From assembly GCF_022095615.2 (NCBI RefSeq), contig NZ_CP155559.1:3469501-3533500 (forward strand): a DNA stretch of 64,000 nucleotides. Reading direction: 5' to 3'. This DNA is from Bacillus thuringiensis (GTDB taxonomy: Bacteria; Bacillota; Bacilli; Bacillales; Bacillaceae_G). This document shows positions 19,801-28,770 of the stretch, piece after piece. Both the position numbers and the translations under genes were made by a program. Positions within the stretch are counted from its first letter, which is position 1. Each line of letters begins with the position of its first letter. The notes beneath the pieces are model-generated. The model did no database searches. It was given only the letters and a program-made list of their open reading frames with translations, and had not been told where the DNA came from.

Positions 19801-20753
19801 AAGGTAACACAGGTGCTACTGGTGCCACTGGACCTCAAGGTGTTCAAGGTAACACGGGTGCTACTGGGCCTCAAGGCGTTCAGGGCAACACGGGCGCTAC
19901 TGGTGCCACTGGACCTCAAGGTGTTCAAGGTAACACGGGCGCTACTGGGCCTCAAGGCGTTCAGGGCAACACGGGCGCTACTGGTGCCACTGGACCTCAA
20001 GGTGTTCAAGGTAACACGGGCGCGACGGGTGCTACTGGACCTCAAGGCATTCAAGGTAACACAGGTGCCACTGGACCTCAGGGTGCTCAAGGTAACACAG
20101 GTGCTACTGGACCTCAAGGTATTCAAGGTAACACAGGTGCTACTGGACCTCAAGGTGCTCAAGGTAACACGGGTGCTACTGGTGCTACCGGCGCTACTGG
20201 ATCTCAAGGTGTTCAAGGTAACACAGGTGCTACCGGTGCCACTGGACCTCAGGGCATCCAAGGACCAACTGGTGCTACCGGCGCCACTGGTATAGGAGCT
20301 ACTGGACCTACTGGACCTTCTGGTGGACCTACTGGACCTACCGGGCCTACTGGACCTAGCTTCCCTGTAGCAACAATTGTTGTAACAAACAACATTCAAC
20401 AAACAGTACTACAATTTAATAACTTTATTTTCAGTACTGCAATTAACGTAAACAATATTATCTTTAATGGCACAGATACAGTTACAGTTATCAACGGTGG
20501 TATTTATGTAATTAGCGTATCTATTTCTACAACTGCGCCAGGATGCGCTCCTCTTGGAGTAGGCATTTCAATTAATGGAGCAGTCGCAACTGATAACTTC
20601 TCTTCAAATTTAATAGGCGACTCACTTTCATTTACTACAATCGAAACATTAGCAGCTGGTGCAAGAATTTCTGTCCAATCTACTCTTAATGAGATTACGA
20701 TTCCTGCGACAGGAAATACTAACATCCGCCTTACTGTATTTAGAATCGCTTAA
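16812..20753 (+). CDS. Giant collagen-like exosporium glycoprotein of the BclA family
   Basis: This 1313-aa protein has three parts. Residues 1-157 form a largely helical, hydrophobic N-terminal domain with Cys at 15, 76 and 137. Residues 158-1183 are about 340 Gly-X-Y triplets, mostly [12 protein letters not shown] and GAQ. Residues 1184-1313 form a C1q/TNF-like trimerisation domain ([10 protein letters not shown] to LTVFRIA). Such proteins form the hair-like nap of B. cereus group spores, with Thr in the triplets carrying rhamnose-based glycans. The N-terminus lacks an obvious copy of the classic BclA exosporium leader. AAAGGAGAG lies before the ATG. The triplet number is probably strain-variable. 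Confidence 0.9.
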   Translation: MSHYNDSQNKFSKPCFPSSAGRIPNTPSIPVTKVQLRTFRAIIIDLTKIIPKLFANPSPQNIEDLIDTLNLLSKFICSLDATSSLKAQGLAIIKNLITILKNPTFVASAVFIELQNLINYLLYITKLFRIDPCTLQELLKLIAALQTALVNSASFIQGPTGPTGPAGATGATGATGAIGPQGPQGNTGATGPQGPQGNTGAQGPAGATGATGPRGAQGNTGATGPQGPQGNTGAQGPAGATGATGPQGVQGNTGATGATGSQGPQGNTGATGATGSQGAQGPAGATGATGSQGPQGNTGATGATGSQGAQGNTGATGATGPQGPQGNTGATGATGSQGAQGPAGATGATGSQGPQGNTGATGATGSQGAQGNTGATGATGPQGPQGNTGATGATGIGATGATGPTGPSGGPTGPTGPQGNTGATGPQGVQGNTGATGPQGAQGNTGATGPQGVQGNTGATGATGPQGAQGNTGATGPQGVQGNTGATGATGPQGVQGNTGATGPQGAQGNTGATGPQGVQGNTGATGPQGAQGNTGATGPQGVQGNTGATGATGPQGVQGNTGATGPQGAQGNTGATGPQGVQGNTGATGATGPQGVQGNTGATGPQGAQGNTGATGATGATGPQGAQGNTGATGATGATGPQGVQGNTGATGATGPQGVQGNTGATGATGPQGVQGNTGATGPQGVQGNTGATGPQGVQGNTGATGATGPQGIQGNTGATGPQGAQGNTGATGPQGVQGNTGATGATGPQGTQGNTGATGATGPQGVQGNTGATGATGPQGAQGNTGATGPQGVQGNTGATGPQGVQGNTGATGATGPQGTQGNTGATGATGPQGVQGNTGATGATGPQGAQGNTGATGATGPQGTQGNTGATGATGPQGVQGNTGATGATGPQGAQGNTGATGATGPQGTQGNTGATGATGPQGVQGNTGATGATGPQGTQGNTGATGATGPQGTQGNTGATGATGPQGVQGNTGATGPQGVQGNTGATGPQGVQGNTGATGATGPQGVQGNTGATGPQGVQGNTGATGATGPQGVQGNTGATGPQGVQGNTGATGATGPQGVQGNTGATGATGPQGIQGNTGATGPQGAQGNTGATGPQGIQGNTGATGPQGAQGNTGATGATGATGSQGVQGNTGATGATGPQGIQGPTGATGATGIGATGPTGPSGGPTGPTGPTGPSFPVATIVVTNNIQQTVLQFNNFIFSTAINVNNIIFNGTDTVTVINGGIYVISVSISTTAPGCAPLGVGISINGAVATDNFSSNLIGDSLSFTTIETLAAGARISVQSTLNEITIPATGNTNIRLTVFRIA
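17619..17982 (+). repeat. Perfect 180-bp tandem duplication
   Basis: 17619-17802 is identical base for base to 17799-17982, an offset of 180 bp (60 residues, 20 triplets). Perfect identity including synonymous positions points to a very recent duplication. Confidence 0.9.
19266..19550 (+). repeat. 135-bp tandem repeats
   Basis: CCTCAGGGTACTCAAGGTAA starts at 19266, 19401 and 19536. The first two 135-bp units are identical; the third diverges after about 65 bp. A related unit starts at 19059. Confidence 0.9.
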
Positions 20754-20782
20754 ATTTCACTATGTATTGTTTATAGCAAATA

Positions 20783-20812
20783 AAAAAAGAGCGAGAAACT
20801 CGCTCTTTTTTT
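20783..20812. terminator. Bidirectional terminator between the collagen gene and hfq
   Basis: AAAGAGCGAG-AAA-CTCGCTCTTT with A- and T-runs on both sides serves both convergent genes. Confidence 0.88.
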
Positions 20813-20833
20813 GTTATGTACAATAATTCATTA

Positions 20834-21058
20834 CTACTCTAATTCAATTGAAACATTTTTTTGTGGTACAAATGTAGAAATTGCATGTTTATAAATAAGC
20901 TGTTGCTTACCTTCTGTTTCCAGTAGGACTGTAAAATTATCAAATCCTTTAATTAATCCACGAAGCTGGAAACCATTTAATAAGTACAGCGTAACAAACG
21001 TATTCTCTTTACGGAGTTGATTTAAAAACTGATCTTGAATATTGATTGATTGCTTCAT
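20834..21058 (-). CDS. hfq: RNA chaperone Hfq
   Basis: This 74-aa Sm-like protein has Sm1 ([23 protein letters not shown]) and Sm2 with the YKHAIST motif, which forms the poly-U binding rim in the hexamer. In Gram-positives its role in small-RNA regulation is more modest than in enterobacteria. It lies 21 bp downstream of miaA, the classic miaA-hfq pairing, and has GGAGG before the ATG. Confidence 0.96.
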
Positions 21059-21079
21059 GTCGAATCCTCCTCTTTTTCT

Positions 21080-22033
21080 CTACTTACTATTATTCGACTT
21101 TAGTTGTAACTTTCCTTCTATGTATCGTAAAATTTCTGACGTTTTTTCACCGTCTGTAACATCAAACCATGTGACATCCATCTTATTACGGAACCATGTT
21201 AATTGACGCTTTGCATAACGACGTGAATTCGTCTTTAATTGTGATACCGCTTCTTCTAAAGAGACACGATCCTCAAAATAATCATATATCTCTTTATACC
21301 CAATCGCTTGAATAGATTGACAATCTCGTATCCCGCTATTATACAATCCTTCTACTTCTTTTAATAAACCTTGGTCCATCATTATATCAACTCGCAAGTT
21401 AATGCGATCGTATAGCATTTCTCGATCCATTGTCAAGCCAATCAATGAAACATCGTATAATAACTCATTTTCTTGTTTTTCAAGTTGAGCACTCATTTTT
21501 TCACCCGTCGTGTGGAAAATTTCTAACGCTCTAATGACACGGCGTACATTATTTGCATGAATACGCTCAGCGCTTTCTGGGTCTACTTCTTGTAACTTTT
21601 TATGTACATATTCCACACCACGTTCTAATGCTAACTGTTCCATTTGTTCTCGGTATATAGTATCACCAGAATCATCCGTAAACTGATAATCGAATAAAAC
21701 AGATTGTATATACAGGCCAGTTCCACCAACGATAATTGGCAATTTACCACGCTCTGTAATCTCTCGAATATGCTTACGAACACGTTCTTGAAATTCGGCA
21801 ACAGAAAATGATTCTTCCGGATTTTTTATATCCACCATATAATGTGGAATTCCGTCCATCTCTTCTTTCGTCACCTTTGCAGTTCCAATATCCATCGTAC
21901 GATAAATCTGCATGGAATCTCCACTTATAATTTCACCATTCAACGCTTTAGCAAGATCAATACTTAACTTCGTCTTCCCAACAGCAGTTGGTCCAATGAT
22001 GACAGCAACTTTTTCACGTTGCACTTCTCCCAT
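21080..22033 (-). CDS. miaA: tRNA dimethylallyltransferase
   Basis: This 317-aa enzyme transfers dimethylallyl to A37 of tRNAs reading UNN codons. Seen are the P-loop IGPTAVGKTKLS near 12, GDSMQIYRTMDIGTAK near 36 and the C-terminal zinc-free tail of bacterial MiaA. ATG 22033 was chosen, with GAGAG 9 bp upstream; a TTG at 22042 would add three residues but touches the ribosome site. It forms an operon with hfq. Confidence 0.95.
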   Translation of the reverse strand: MGEVQREKVAVIIGPTAVGKTKLSIDLAKALNGEIISGDSMQIYRTMDIGTAKVTKEEMDGIPHYMVDIKNPEESFSVAEFQERVRKHIREITERGKLPIIVGGTGLYIQSVLFDYQFTDDSGDTIYREQMEQLALERGVEYVHKKLQEVDPESAERIHANNVRRVIRALEIFHTTGEKMSAQLEKQENELLYDVSLIGLTMDREMLYDRINLRVDIMMDQGLLKEVEGLYNSGIRDCQSIQAIGYKEIYDYFEDRVSLEEAVSQLKTNSRRYAKRQLTWFRNKMDVTWFDVTDGEKTSEILRYIEGKLQLKSNNSK

Positions 22034-22215
22034 ATCATTCAACTCTCTTTATGTGATGTACTCCATCTATTGATTATATCCAATCTTACCAATTTTAACG
22101 GCATGATTGCAAGTTCTTTCATTCCGGTACATGAAATTATAAATTAAAAAAGAACATAGTTTGTCCAATTCCGCATATACATGATTAAAAATACCTTCGA
22201 GAGGATGAGTTGACT

Positions 22216-22461
22216 ATGAAACAATCCACCATTAATTTTTCATCTTTAACAAAAGACCTCATTTTAGCTACTGCTACAAAAGAACAAAATTGCTCACAAG
22301 AAGAATTATACTTCGCCTTAAATTGTTTGCTACGTTCTTTTCATTCTACTCTCCAAGAAACAACATTACATCCAGAAAATGAAAATACAGAATATATTCA
22401 AAATCAATTTTGCAGTGCCTATAAAATTATTACAGGTAAAACTATTTATCCTTTTCAATAA
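22216..22461 (+). CDS. Hypothetical protein, 81 aa
   Basis: A frame starting MKQSTINFSSLTKDLILATA follows GAGAGGATGAG and is followed directly by a strong terminator, both signs of a real gene. The product is soluble with two Cys and no recognisable domain. A TTG two codons upstream (22210) is an alternative start. It is transcribed divergently from miaA. Function unknown. Confidence 0.65.
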   Translation: MKQSTINFSSLTKDLILATATKEQNCSQEELYFALNCLLRSFHSTLQETTLHPENENTEYIQNQFCSAYKIITGKTIYPFQ

Positions 22462-22465
22462 TCCA

Positions 22466-22505
22466 AAAAGGCGGTTGCTTACATACTTTCAAGCAACCGC
22501 CTTTC
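22466..22505. terminator. Terminator between the 81-aa gene and the 3D-domain gene
   Basis: AAAGGCGGTTGCTT (22467-22480) pairs with AAGCAACCGCCTTT (22491-22504), a 14-bp stem with a 10-nt loop between convergent genes. Confidence 0.88.
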
Positions 22506-22522
22506 ATATTAATACATATCTA

Positions 22523-23455
22523 CTACTCTATCACTTTCACTTTTACAGATTTGCGCCCCCAGTTATCAGCACTACCATCTGAACCAACTAAAACATCAAT
22601 ACGATTTCCTTTAATCGCACCACCAGTATCTCCAGCAATCGCTTCTCCATATCCTTCTACCCATACTTTTGATCCAAGTGGAATTACTTTAGGATCAACA
22701 GCAATGACTTTCATATTTGGATTTGCTGTTAAATCATGCCCCATCGCAGTTAATACACGACCACCATACGTACCATTCTCACTTGGGTGCGCTGTATACG
22801 CTGTCGCTTCTACTGTTATTTCACGTCCACCAGCAGGCGCACTTGTTGCAGTAGATTTCGCAACTGGTTTCGCAGTTGGCTTCTCTTTTGCCACAGGTTT
22901 ACTTGCTTCTACATTCTTAACAGACTCTTTACTCTTAACTGCTTTATTATTTTTAACCGGCGTATTTACTTTTTCCGGCGCTTCTTCTTGCGTTACAACT
23001 TCTTTCTTTTCAATCACAGGTGCCGCCCCTGTTAAGAATGGCACGTGAACATATCCTGTTTTTCCATTATAGTCAAATTGTAACCATTCATTTTGAACTT
23101 GATTTGTCGTTTCAATTACATCATTTTTATTAAGTTTACCAAGAATTTCAGAGTCAGTATTCGCTCCAGCACGAACATTTAACACGCCCGCTGTTACATA
23201 ATATGTACTTTTTGTAAATTCAGCACTCACAAACGCTTCTTGACCATTTAATTTAATTTTTGTCCATCCATTTTCTGTATTTACAACATCTAATTTATTT
23301 CCACTTAACATTTTACCTACAAGCTTTGATTCTACAGTTGGGTTTTCTCTAACATTTAATACGTCTGTTGTTACAATCGTTTCTGCTTTCGCAGAACCCG
23401 CAAAAATCCCAAGACCAAAAACTGCTGCCGTTGCTATACCTAATAATTTTTTCAT
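22523..23455 (-). CDS. Secreted SH3b-SH3b-3D domain cell-wall protein (YocH/Rpf-like)
   Basis: This 310-aa exported protein has a signal peptide (MKKLLGIATAAVFGLGIFAG, cleavage likely after AKA). Two bacterial SH3 domains follow (about 25-85 and 87-145; TDVLNVRENP and AGVLNVRAGA), then a Lys/Pro/Ala-rich linker, then a C-terminal 3D domain. The 3D domain, with ITVEATAYTAHPSENGTYGG, IAVDPKVIPLGSKVWV and GDTGGAIKGNRIDV, holds the three aspartates naming the family. Such proteins are thought to cleave peptidoglycan glycan strands. ATG 23455 follows TGGAGGC; the frame opens 12 codons earlier. Confidence 0.88.
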   Translation of the reverse strand: MKKLLGIATAAVFGLGIFAGSAKAETIVTTDVLNVRENPTVESKLVGKMLSGNKLDVVNTENGWTKIKLNGQEAFVSAEFTKSTYYVTAGVLNVRAGANTDSEILGKLNKNDVIETTNQVQNEWLQFDYNGKTGYVHVPFLTGAAPVIEKKEVVTQEEAPEKVNTPVKNNKAVKSKESVKNVEASKPVAKEKPTAKPVAKSTATSAPAGGREITVEATAYTAHPSENGTYGGRVLTAMGHDLTANPNMKVIAVDPKVIPLGSKVWVEGYGEAIAGDTGGAIKGNRIDVLVGSDGSADNWGRKSVKVKVIE

Positions 23456-23802
23456 GAATAGCCTCCATTTGCTTTGTTTTCGTATTTTCATTATAGCAAC
23501 GGATTTTTAAGATTTTTAGAAAACACACAATTACAAACCATTCGTAATATACGATTAATGAGTTGTAACATAAATTTCCATATTAATGAATTACATTTCC
23601 AATAGAATTCCCAATAGTTTTCATATATTTTCCACATACAAGCACCAGAATTTTTTCCAGAAAAAATTACAGTATTACTTTTTTGTTACAAAAAAACCAT
23701 ATTTCATTACATCTTTTACCAAAAATCATCATTCTCCAATTATTAACCTCCTTTTTTGTAATAAAAAGGAGCAGCTAATAAAAGCTCCTCCCTTTTCATA
23801 TG
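23456..23802. other. Intergenic region upstream of the 3D-domain gene
   Basis: These 347 bp hold a TATAAT-like -10 for the 3D gene (plus-strand 23490-23495) at one end and the fruA terminator at the other. The middle is AT-rich with no recognisable signal or gene. Confidence 0.6.
23765..23795 (-). terminator. fruA terminator
   Basis: On the minus strand AGGAGC and GCTCCT pair around an 11-nt loop, followed by TTTTTATT, a few bases past the fruA stop. Confidence 0.75.
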
Positions 23803-25659
23803 TTATTTAACTTTCTTTTTCCAAATCCCCATCATAAGAGCTGAAACAACTGTCCCTATCAATATCGAGAAAATATATAGCACCGGTTTATTTACTAATG
23901 CGATAACAAACAATCCACCATGCGGTGCTGGTAATGTAATTTGGAATAACATAGATAATGCACCCGCAATACTTGAACCAACAACACAACTTACTATTAC
24001 TCGAATCGGATCTGCTGCTGCAAATGGAATCGCACCTTCTGTAATAAACGATGCTCCCATAATATAATTTGTTAATCCAGATTTACGTTCAGATTCAGTA
24101 AACTTCGATTTAAAGAATGTAGTTGCGAATGCAATCGCTAATGGCGGTACCATACCACCAGCCATTACTGCTGAATGAATCCCAAAGTTCTTCGCTTCTA
24201 TTGCAGCAATACCAAATGTAAATGCAGCTTTATTAATCGGACCACCCATATCAATTGCCATCATAGCACCTAAAATAAGTCCTAATAATATAGCATTTGT
24301 ACCATTCAAACCATTTAACCATCCTGTTAACATTTCATTCAATGCTACTACAGGCGGAATTACTACTTTTTGCATAACAACTCCTGTAATCAACAATCCA
24401 AAGACCGGATATAACAATACAGGTTTAATTCCTTCTAACTGTACTGGTAATCCCGAAAATAATCTTTTCAATCCTAAAACAACATACCCAGCTAAGAAAC
24501 CAGCAATTAATCCACCTAAAAACCCAGCATTCGCATGTGCTGCTAAAAATCCACCAACAACACCAGGCATAAAACCAGGACGATCAGCAATAGAGCTCGC
24601 AATAAACCCAGCTAAAATTGGTACAAGGAATAAAAACGCCCCTGTTTTGCCTCCACCAATAGACATTAACAATTCAGCCAATGGTCCTTCTGCTTTTATA
24701 CCACCAACCCAAAATGCTAGTGCGATTAAAATTCCGCCACCAACAACAAACGGAAGCATATTACTTACACCGTTCATTAAGTGCTTATAAATTCCTAATC
24801 CTTTTTCTTTCTCTGCGCTTTCTGTCTTCCCATCTTCCTTTATTCCTTTAAAGATAGGCGCGTCTTGTTTTACAGCTCGATTAAGAAGTGCTTCCGTTTT
24901 TCTAATCCCATCAGCGACTGGTACTTGAATGACATGCTTTCCAGCAAAACGGTTCATTTCTACTTGTTTATCTGCCGCGACGATAATGGCTGTTGCACGG
25001 TCAATATCCTCTTTCGTTAAACCGTTTTTTATACCTGTTGATCCGTTCGTTTCAACTTTAATTGCGATTCCTAGCTCCGCAGCTTTTGCTTTCAAGCTAT
25101 CTGCAGCCATATACGTGTGAGCGATTCCAGTTGGGCAAGCCGTAACTGCTAATACGTACGGTTCATTTCCTTCTGGTTTTGCAACTTCAACCTCTTCTTC
25201 TTTTTCATTCTCTTTTTCATCAAATAAACGAAGAAGTTCCTCTTCATCCTTTGCTTCTAATAATTGCTTACGAAACCCTTCATCCATTAATAATGTAGAT
25301 AGGCGCGATAATGTTTCTAAATGAGTATTATTCGCCCCTTCGCTTGCAGCAATCATAAAGAATAAATGCGCTGGCTGTCCGTCAAGTGATTCATAGTTGA
25401 TACCGCTTACACTTCTACCAAAACAAATCGCTGGTTGCTTAACAGCTTTTGTTTTCGCATGAGGGATTGCAATCCCTTCTCCTATTCCAGTTGTACTTTG
25501 TGACTCTCGCTTTAAAATAGCTTCTTTAAATTCTGCTTTACTATTTAAACGATTTGCGCCGGCTAATTTCTCAACTAATTCATCTATGACAGCTTCTTTA
25601 TTTGAAGCTGTCAAATTCATAATAACTGTATCCCTTTTTAATAGTTCTGTAATTTTCAT
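23803..25659 (-). CDS. fruA: PTS fructose-specific enzyme IIABC
   Basis: This 618-aa permease imports fructose and phosphorylates it to fructose 1-phosphate. The EIIA domain (1-150) has the phosphorylated His in AIPHAKTKAV. The EIIB domain (about 168-270) has its Cys in VTACPTGIAHTYMAA. The EIIC membrane domain (about 290-615) has GGPINKAAFTFG. The A-B-C order matches B. subtilis FruA. It is the last gene of fruR-fruK-fruA, 13 bp after fruK, with AGGGGGAACC before the ATG. Confidence 0.95.
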   Translation of the reverse strand: MKITELLKRDTVIMNLTASNKEAVIDELVEKLAGANRLNSKAEFKEAILKRESQSTTGIGEGIAIPHAKTKAVKQPAICFGRSVSGINYESLDGQPAHLFFMIAASEGANNTHLETLSRLSTLLMDEGFRKQLLEAKDEEELLRLFDEKENEKEEEVEVAKPEGNEPYVLAVTACPTGIAHTYMAADSLKAKAAELGIAIKVETNGSTGIKNGLTKEDIDRATAIIVAADKQVEMNRFAGKHVIQVPVADGIRKTEALLNRAVKQDAPIFKGIKEDGKTESAEKEKGLGIYKHLMNGVSNMLPFVVGGGILIALAFWVGGIKAEGPLAELLMSIGGGKTGAFLFLVPILAGFIASSIADRPGFMPGVVGGFLAAHANAGFLGGLIAGFLAGYVVLGLKRLFSGLPVQLEGIKPVLLYPVFGLLITGVVMQKVVIPPVVALNEMLTGWLNGLNGTNAILLGLILGAMMAIDMGGPINKAAFTFGIAAIEAKNFGIHSAVMAGGMVPPLAIAFATTFFKSKFTESERKSGLTNYIMGASFITEGAIPFAAADPIRVIVSCVVGSSIAGALSMLFQITLPAPHGGLFVIALVNKPVLYIFSILIGTVVSALMMGIWKKKVK

Positions 25660-25672
25660 ATGCTGGTTCCCC

Positions 25673-26584
25673 CTATCGCTTAGCTACAATTACTTGCGAC
25701 AATAATCCTTCTACTTTTTCTTTTTCACATAAATCAGCTGAAAATGCTGTTGCACTCCCTGTTGCAACGCCATATTGAAATGCCTTTTCAATATCTTTTG
25801 TCTGTTCATATTTACCTACAAATCCTGCAACGAGAGAATCCCCGGCCCCAACCGAATTCATTACAACACCTTTTGGAACAGTTGCTTCATATATACCTTC
25901 TGCCGTAAATAATAAAGCTCCATCTCCGGCCATTGATACGATAACGTGCTCTACACCTTGTTCGATTAATTTTCTTCCATACGGTAAAATATCTTCTACT
26001 GTTGAAATCTCTACCCCGAATAACTCACCAAGTTCATGATGATTAGGCTTTATTAAAAATGGCTTATTTTTAATTACATGTTGCAAGGCACTTCCACTCG
26101 CATCTACTACTACGCGAATGCCTTTTTCTACTCCGAACGCTGCGATTGATTCATAAAAGGCACTTGAGATAGACGCAGGTATACTTCCAGCTAGTACAAC
26201 GCAATCTCCCTGCTTCATACTTTCAATTTGTTTCATTAATTGTTCAAATTGCTCATTTATCACATTAGGACCTTGCCCATTTAATTCTGTTTCTTCTTGC
26301 CCTTTTATCTTCACATTAATTCGGGAATCTCCGTCTACTTGGACGAAGTTTGTTGTTACACCTTCCGCCTGTAATACATCTTTAATAAATTGACCGGTAA
26401 ATCCACCAGTAAATCCAAGCGCTACATTTTCAACACCTAAACGATGAAGAACGCGAGAAACATTAATCCCTTTCCCTCCAGGAAACTTCATATCTTTCTC
26501 TGTTCGATTTACTGCGCCTAAATCGAAGGAATTAACTTGTACTACATAATCAATAGATGGGTTTAAAGTAACTGTATAGATCAT
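25673..26584 (-). CDS. fruK: 1-phosphofructokinase
   Basis: This 303-aa PfkB-family kinase converts fructose 1-phosphate to fructose 1,6-bisphosphate. Seen are the N-terminal FPGGKGINVSRVL, VLAGSIPASIS and the C-terminal anion-hole/base motif NSVGAGDSLVAGF. The start overlaps the fruR stop by 4 bp (ATGA), so translation is coupled. It acts on the product of the FruA transporter encoded next door. Confidence 0.95.
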   Translation of the reverse strand: MIYTVTLNPSIDYVVQVNSFDLGAVNRTEKDMKFPGGKGINVSRVLHRLGVENVALGFTGGFTGQFIKDVLQAEGVTTNFVQVDGDSRINVKIKGQEETELNGQGPNVINEQFEQLMKQIESMKQGDCVVLAGSIPASISSAFYESIAAFGVEKGIRVVVDASGSALQHVIKNKPFLIKPNHHELGELFGVEISTVEDILPYGRKLIEQGVEHVIVSMAGDGALLFTAEGIYEATVPKGVVMNSVGAGDSLVAGFVGKYEQTKDIEKAFQYGVATGSATAFSADLCEKEKVEGLLSQVIVAKR

Positions 26585-27333
26585 TGTTTATCAGCCTCAA
26601 TTACATTGGTTTGTCTTTTATATTTTTCTAAATCAATTTCTAAATAGTTTGTAATAATATTTGCCTCTTCAACATTTGCAATTTTCGCAAACGCAACTTC
26701 TGAAAACTTACTTTCATCAATTAAGAAATATCCTTCGTTCGCTAATGTTAATGCCATTTGTTTTAAAAGTGCCTCTTCTGGATCTGGAGTAGTAAAACCA
26801 AGCTGTTCATGTACACCATTCGCTCCTAAAAAACATTTATCAAAACGGTACTTCTGCATACTTTCCTGTGCCATAGCACCAATTAAAGCTTTCGTCCTAC
26901 TTTTCATCATCCCGCCTAGTAAATATGCACGAATATTATTTTCAACTAAAGCTTCAATATGCATAAGTCCATTCGTAACGACAGTAACATCTTTATTTAT
27001 TAAAAATGGAATCATTTCAAATGTTGTACTTCCTGCATCTAAATAAATGCAATCACCTTGTTCAACAATGCTAGCCGCATGCTTCGCAATTTGTTGTTTT
27101 ATTTGAATATTTTTGGATGATTTTTCAACCATCGTCGGCTCTTGTCCTTTTCCTGTTAAAACAGCCGCACCACCGTGAACCCTTTTTAATAACCTTTGCT
27201 TTTCCAATTGTGCTAAATCACGACGAATTGTTGATTCAGAGCTTTCTGTTCTTTCCACTAATTGCTGTAATTTAACAACCTTCTGCTCTTTTACAAGTTG
27301 CAATATCATTTGATGACGTTCAGGAGTTAACAT
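26581..27333 (-). CDS. fruR: DeoR-family regulator of the fructose operon
   Basis: This 250-aa regulator has an N-terminal DeoR winged helix (RHQMILQLVKEQKVVKLQQL, then SSESTIRRDLAQLEKQ) and a C-terminal sugar-phosphate sensing domain with CIYLDAGSTTFEM and GGMMKSRTKALIG. Fructose 1-phosphate is the expected effector. ATG 27333 follows AAGAGGTG; the frame opens 21 codons earlier. It heads the operon and its promoter carries operator-like repeats and a cre site. Confidence 0.93.
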   Translation of the reverse strand: MLTPERHQMILQLVKEQKVVKLQQLVERTESSESTIRRDLAQLEKQRLLKRVHGGAAVLTGKGQEPTMVEKSSKNIQIKQQIAKHAASIVEQGDCIYLDAGSTTFEMIPFLINKDVTVVTNGLMHIEALVENNIRAYLLGGMMKSRTKALIGAMAQESMQKYRFDKCFLGANGVHEQLGFTTPDPEEALLKQMALTLANEGYFLIDESKFSEVAFAKIANVEEANIITNYLEIDLEKYKRQTNVIEADKQ

Positions 27334-27357
27334 TTTATTCACCTCTTCTTTGATTAC

Positions 27358-27434
27358 AGTATAATGAAAACGATCACAAAAATCAACCACAAACATTCAT
27401 AAATAACCAAAAACAATCACAAACGATTATAAAC
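27358..27434 (-). promoter_or_regulatory. fru operon promoter, cre site and operator-like repeats
   Basis: The minus-strand -35 TTGATT (27381-27386) and -10 TATACT (27358-27363) are 17 bp apart. The spacer contains TGAAAACGATCACA (27365-27378, plus strand), a perfect match to the CcpA cre consensus TGWAANCGNTNWCA. Upstream, CACAAACATTCATAAAT (27388-27404) and CACAAACGATTATAAAC (27418-27434) are direct repeats 30 bp apart, probable FruR operators. CACAAA also occurs at 27375. Confidence 0.8.
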
Positions 27435-27437
27435 AAC

Positions 27438-27478
27438 AAAAAAACCTATTTGATATAACAATCAAATAGGTTTTTTTG
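27438..27478 (-). terminator. Terminator of the alcohol dehydrogenase gene
   Basis: AAACCTATTTGAT and ATCAAATAGGTTT form a long stem followed by TTTTTTT on the minus strand, directly after the stop at 27483. Confidence 0.88.
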
Positions 27479-27482
27479 TTGT

Positions 27483-28646
27483 TTATAAAGAAGCTTTATA
27501 TATGCTTAAAACATCTTCTTTATTTAATTTTTTAAAGTTACCAAATTCACCATAAGCCATCGCTTTATCAGCCATTAAATCAATTTCATTTTCTCCAATA
27601 GCATAATCAGCTAATGTTAGCGGCGCCTCAATTGAAGTCCAAAATTGACGTAACGCCTCAATTCCTTCTAACGCAATTTCTTGATCAATCTTTCCATCTG
27701 TTTCTACATCGAATACACGAATAGCGAACTGTTTAAAACGACTTACATTTTCATTTACAACATGCTTCATCCAGTTCGGGAATAAAATTGCAAGGCCGCC
27801 TCCATGTGGTATATCATGAACCGCAGAAACTGCATGCTCAATATTGTGAGTTGCCCAGTCTCCTTTTACTCCCATCGCTAAAATTCCATTTAACGCCATC
27901 GTTCCGCAATATAAAATTGTTTCCCTATGCTCATAATTTTCTAGATCATTTAACAGCTTAGGAGCTGTTTCAATTACTGTTCTTAAAACAGATTCACAAT
28001 AACGATCTTGTAATTCTGTATTTGTTCCATGATGGAAATATTGTTCTAATACATGTGACATAATATCTACCATACCATAAATCGTTTGATCTCTCGGCAC
28101 AGATGCAGTATGAACTGGATCTAAAATTGAAAACTGAGGGAATGTAACTGGGCTTCCCCATCCATACTTTTCATTCGTTTCCCAGTTTGTAATTACCGAT
28201 CCTGCATTCATTTCAGACCCTGTTGCTGCAAGAGTAAGAACAGTACCAAATGGTAACGCCTCGCTAGCAAATGCTTTTTTCGTTACAATGTCCCATACAT
28301 CTCCATCGTACTTACTACCTGCGGCAATTGCTTTTGTACAGTCGATTACACTTCCTCCTCCAACTGCTAAAATAAAGTCGACTCCATTATCTTTACAAAT
28401 TTGAATCCCTTTCTTTACGGTTGATACACGAGGATTCGGTTCAACGCCTGTCAATTCAAATACTTCTGCATTTATATCTTTTAAAATAGATAGTACATTA
28501 TCATAAATACCATTTCTTTTAATGCTGCCTCCCCCATATACGAGAAGAACTTTTTTACCGAACTGTGGAATTTCAGTTTTTAACTGTTCTAATTGACCTT
28601 TACCGAAAATAAGTTTCGTTGGATTACGAAATACAAAATTTTGCAT
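27483..28646 (-). CDS. Iron-containing alcohol dehydrogenase (butanol dehydrogenase type, YugJ-like)
   Basis: This 387-aa group III alcohol dehydrogenase has the dinucleotide site [15 protein letters not shown] near 95, [14 protein letters not shown] near 146 and the metal ligands around [11 protein letters not shown] and [18 protein letters not shown]. It probably reduces aldehydes with NAD(P)H; the in vivo substrate is unknown. GAAGGGATGG precedes the ATG. It stands alone, upstream in direction from the fru operon and separated from it by a terminator. Confidence 0.9.
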   Translation of the reverse strand: MQNFVFRNPTKLIFGKGQLEQLKTEIPQFGKKVLLVYGGGSIKRNGIYDNVLSILKDINAEVFELTGVEPNPRVSTVKKGIQICKDNGVDFILAVGGGSVIDCTKAIAAGSKYDGDVWDIVTKKAFASEALPFGTVLTLAATGSEMNAGSVITNWETNEKYGWGSPVTFPQFSILDPVHTASVPRDQTIYGMVDIMSHVLEQYFHHGTNTELQDRYCESVLRTVIETAPKLLNDLENYEHRETILYCGTMALNGILAMGVKGDWATHNIEHAVSAVHDIPHGGGLAILFPNWMKHVVNENVSRFKQFAIRVFDVETDGKIDQEIALEGIEALRQFWTSIEAPLTLADYAIGENEIDLMADKAMAYGEFGNFKKLNKEDVLSIYKASL

Positions 28647-28732
28647 ACTTCTTTACCATCCCTTCTATATGAAAAGCAACTATACTTTTGTATACCATAT
28701 TTTTTTCATTTCACAAAAATATTTGCCTAATA

Positions 28733-28770
28733 AAAAGATCCCAGCCTACAGGCTGAGATCTTTTTATTGG
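28733..28770. terminator. Terminator after the DUF420 gene
   Basis: AATAAAAAGATC-CAGCC and GGCTG-GATCTTTTTATT form a stem overlapping the DUF420 stop; T-runs on both strands allow bidirectional use. Confidence 0.82.

Larger units (their letters stand above)
17283..20360 (+). repeat. Collagen-like GXY coding repeat region
   Basis: About 3.08 kb of imperfect 9-, 18-, 27-, 36- and 45-bp repeats encode Gly-X-Y. An early block (17283-17994) is rich in GSQ and GPA triplets; a later block (18060-20288) is made of GPQG(V/A/T/I)QGNTGAT units. Two GI...GPSGGPTG modules (from 17994 and from 20289) interrupt the register. Confidence 0.95.

Noticed and set aside
18094..20295. 733-codon frame overlapping the collagen-like gene on the same strand
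   Set aside because: Same cause; it has no independent start signal and yields a low-complexity [15 protein letters not shown] repeat.
17283..20360. CRISPR-like regular repetition
   Set aside because: The repeats are contiguous, in frame and code for Gly-X-Y; there are no unique spacers and no cas genes.
17271..20402. 1043-codon open frame antisense to the collagen-like gene
   Set aside because: It is a by-product of the repeat: the GXY codons lack stop triplets in the other frames. The product would be a Ser/Thr/Arg-rich repeat with no ribosome site or promoter.
22551..23048. 165-codon frame antisense to the 3D-domain gene
   Set aside because: The opposite strand encodes a protein with signal peptide, SH3b and 3D domains; the antisense frame has no ribosome site.
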